From NCBI GenBank assembly GCA_020027365.1, contig JAHRAJ010000009.1:1-6997 (forward strand): a stretch of DNA of 6,997 nucleotides, given 5' to 3'. Shown here piece after piece: positions 6,603 to 6,997 of this stretch; position 1 is the first letter of the stretch; each line of letters begins with the position of its first letter. The stretch comes from Cenarchaeum sp. (GTDB lineage: Archaea; Thermoproteota; Nitrososphaeria; Nitrososphaerales; Nitrosopumilaceae). The notes beneath the pieces were generated by a model, which was not told the DNA's origin, did no database searches, and saw only the letters and a list, made by a program, of their open reading frames with translations. The translations under genes and the position numbers were made by a program.

Positions 6603-6620
6603 CGGCGGCGGCGGCGGCGG
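6603..6620. repeat. CGG trinucleotide repeat, six units
   Basis: Six consecutive CGG units with no interruption, in non-coding sequence. Such tracts can vary in length by slippage. Confidence 0.8.
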
Positions 6621-6696
6621 GATCGGCGTGGCGGGCGGGCGGCAACCAGATGACGGCCCGGCCGGCGGTGCAAGGCCGCGTGGCCGTGATCCTTTG

Positions 6697-6715
6697 TTTT
6701 TTTTTGAAAAAAAAA
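6697..6715. terminator. T9-G-A9 palindrome, possible bidirectional T-tract terminator
   Basis: Nine T, one G and nine A in a row. Either strand therefore carries a T9 run, the main archaeal termination signal, so transcription from both sides could stop here. The 7-nt word TGGCCGT flanks the palindrome on both sides as a direct repeat. Confidence 0.5.
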
Positions 6716-6730
6716 TGGCCGTCGTGCGTA

Positions 6731-6743
6731 TCGTCGTGCATAG
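6731..6743. repeat. 13-nt direct repeat in the 23S trailer, copy 1
   Basis: TCGTCGTGCATAG matches TCGTCATGCATAG at 6771-6783 with one difference. A further shortened version (CGTCGTGCGTA) lies just left of it at 6720-6730. The repeats lie in the first 80 nt after the mature 23S end, so they could relate to pre-rRNA processing or reflect slippage. Confidence 0.5.
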
Positions 6744-6756
6744 CTTACGCTAGGTT

Positions 6757-6772
6757 GATTAAAAAAATAATC
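6757..6772 (-). terminator. T-tract with small inverted repeat just past the 23S rRNA
   Basis: The minus strand carries GATTA, a T-rich loop and TAATC, giving a run of seven T about 25-35 nt beyond the 23S 3' end. It is the first of three T-tract sites met by a transcript leaving the rRNA gene. Confidence 0.5.
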
Positions 6773-6783
6773 GTCATGCATAG
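6771..6783. repeat. 13-nt direct repeat in the 23S trailer, copy 2
   Basis: TCGTCATGCATAG, the partner of the copy at 6731-6743, exactly 40 nt away. Confidence 0.5.
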
Positions 6784-6796
6784 TCTCTATGTAAAT

Positions 6797-6997
6797 GGCT
6801 GAACCAGTGTGTTGGTCTATTAGTAAAGGCTGGCTCACCACTCGCCGAAGCTTGTGATCTACACCACCTTCCTATCAACGCAGTATTCTGCTGCCGACCT
6901 TCATCATATGAAAGAATAACTTGTCTCGGGATAGGATTCGTGCTTAGATGCTTTCAGCACTTAGCCTAAACGGCTTAGCTGCCCGGCCTGCCTTGTC
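6797..6997 (-). rRNA. 23S ribosomal RNA, 3' end (partial)
   Basis: Read on the minus strand, the segment contains GTGCTGAAAGCATCTAAGC (complement at 6942-6960), a near-universal stretch of the last 23S domain. CCCGAGA, GTTGATAGG and CTAATAGACC then follow in the order seen in other 23S genes. The mature 3' end is placed near 6797-6801 by counting the usual 18-20 nt after CTAATAGA; it could be off by several bases. Most of the gene, and any linked 16S, lies beyond the right edge. Confidence 0.95.

Larger units (their letters stand above)
5912..6796. other. Long region without a convincing gene, downstream of the rRNA gene
   Basis: Open frames exist on both strands but are low-complexity, rich in Arg, Pro and Gly, and overlap each other. 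The two most protein-like are a plus-strand frame at 6014-6301 (a stretch around AVWDIYDHVWFAKVVG) and one from GTG 6298 to 6552 (its first about 45 codons look ordinary and the rest is GC-rich filler). Neither matches a family I recognise and neither has a clear promoter. I see no tRNA, 5S rRNA, SRP RNA or C/D-box RNA. The supported content is hairpins, a CGG run and T-tract terminators. Confidence 0.5.

Overview
The window looks like part of a thaumarchaeal (ammonia-oxidising archaeon) genome of fairly high GC. It would fit a sponge-symbiont Cenarchaeum-like lineage, but that placement is an inference. The grounds are the archaeal-style 3' end of a 23S rRNA gene at the right edge, archaeal TATA boxes about 25-28 bp from start codons, T-tract terminators, and a large secreted Ig/LVIVD-repeat surface protein rich in N-glycosylation sequons.

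Layout: (1) 1-2786, minus strand: the N-terminal 928 codons of a secreted surface protein, with a signal peptide, several Ig-like modules and then LVIVD beta-propeller blades; it runs off the left edge. (2) 2787-3415: a divergent intergenic region carrying the promoters of both flanking genes. It also holds a previously unremarkable-looking 122-bp element with perfect 16-bp terminal inverted repeats and an exact 5-bp direct repeat (GCGAA) at both outer ends, the structure of a miniature inverted-repeat transposable element (MITE). It lies directly upstream of the TATA box of the next operon. (3) 3416-5199, plus strand: a two-gene operon with an ATGA stop/start overlap. It encodes a RecF/OLD-type ABC-ATPase (AAA_21-like, 434 aa) and a compact TOPRIM-like nuclease candidate (160 aa). 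By composition and architecture this resembles a horizontally acquired, split OLD-like defence module. (4) 5200-5910: decayed coding sequence (frameshifts plus an internal stop, possibly a transposase remnant), followed by two diverged copies of a short coding repeat. (5) 5911-6796: no convincing gene, but several hairpins, a CGG microsatellite and three T-tract terminator-like sites, all suitably placed to end transcription coming from the rRNA gene. (6) 6797-6997, minus strand: the 3' end of 23S rRNA.

The stretch between the surface-protein promoter and the rRNA gene reads as a small accessory island: a mobile element, a candidate defence operon with lower GC than its neighbours, and gene debris. 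How the pieces work together is inferred. The ATPase would gate or load the TOPRIM nuclease, the two being translationally coupled, and the MITE may have supplied or altered regulation of the operon.
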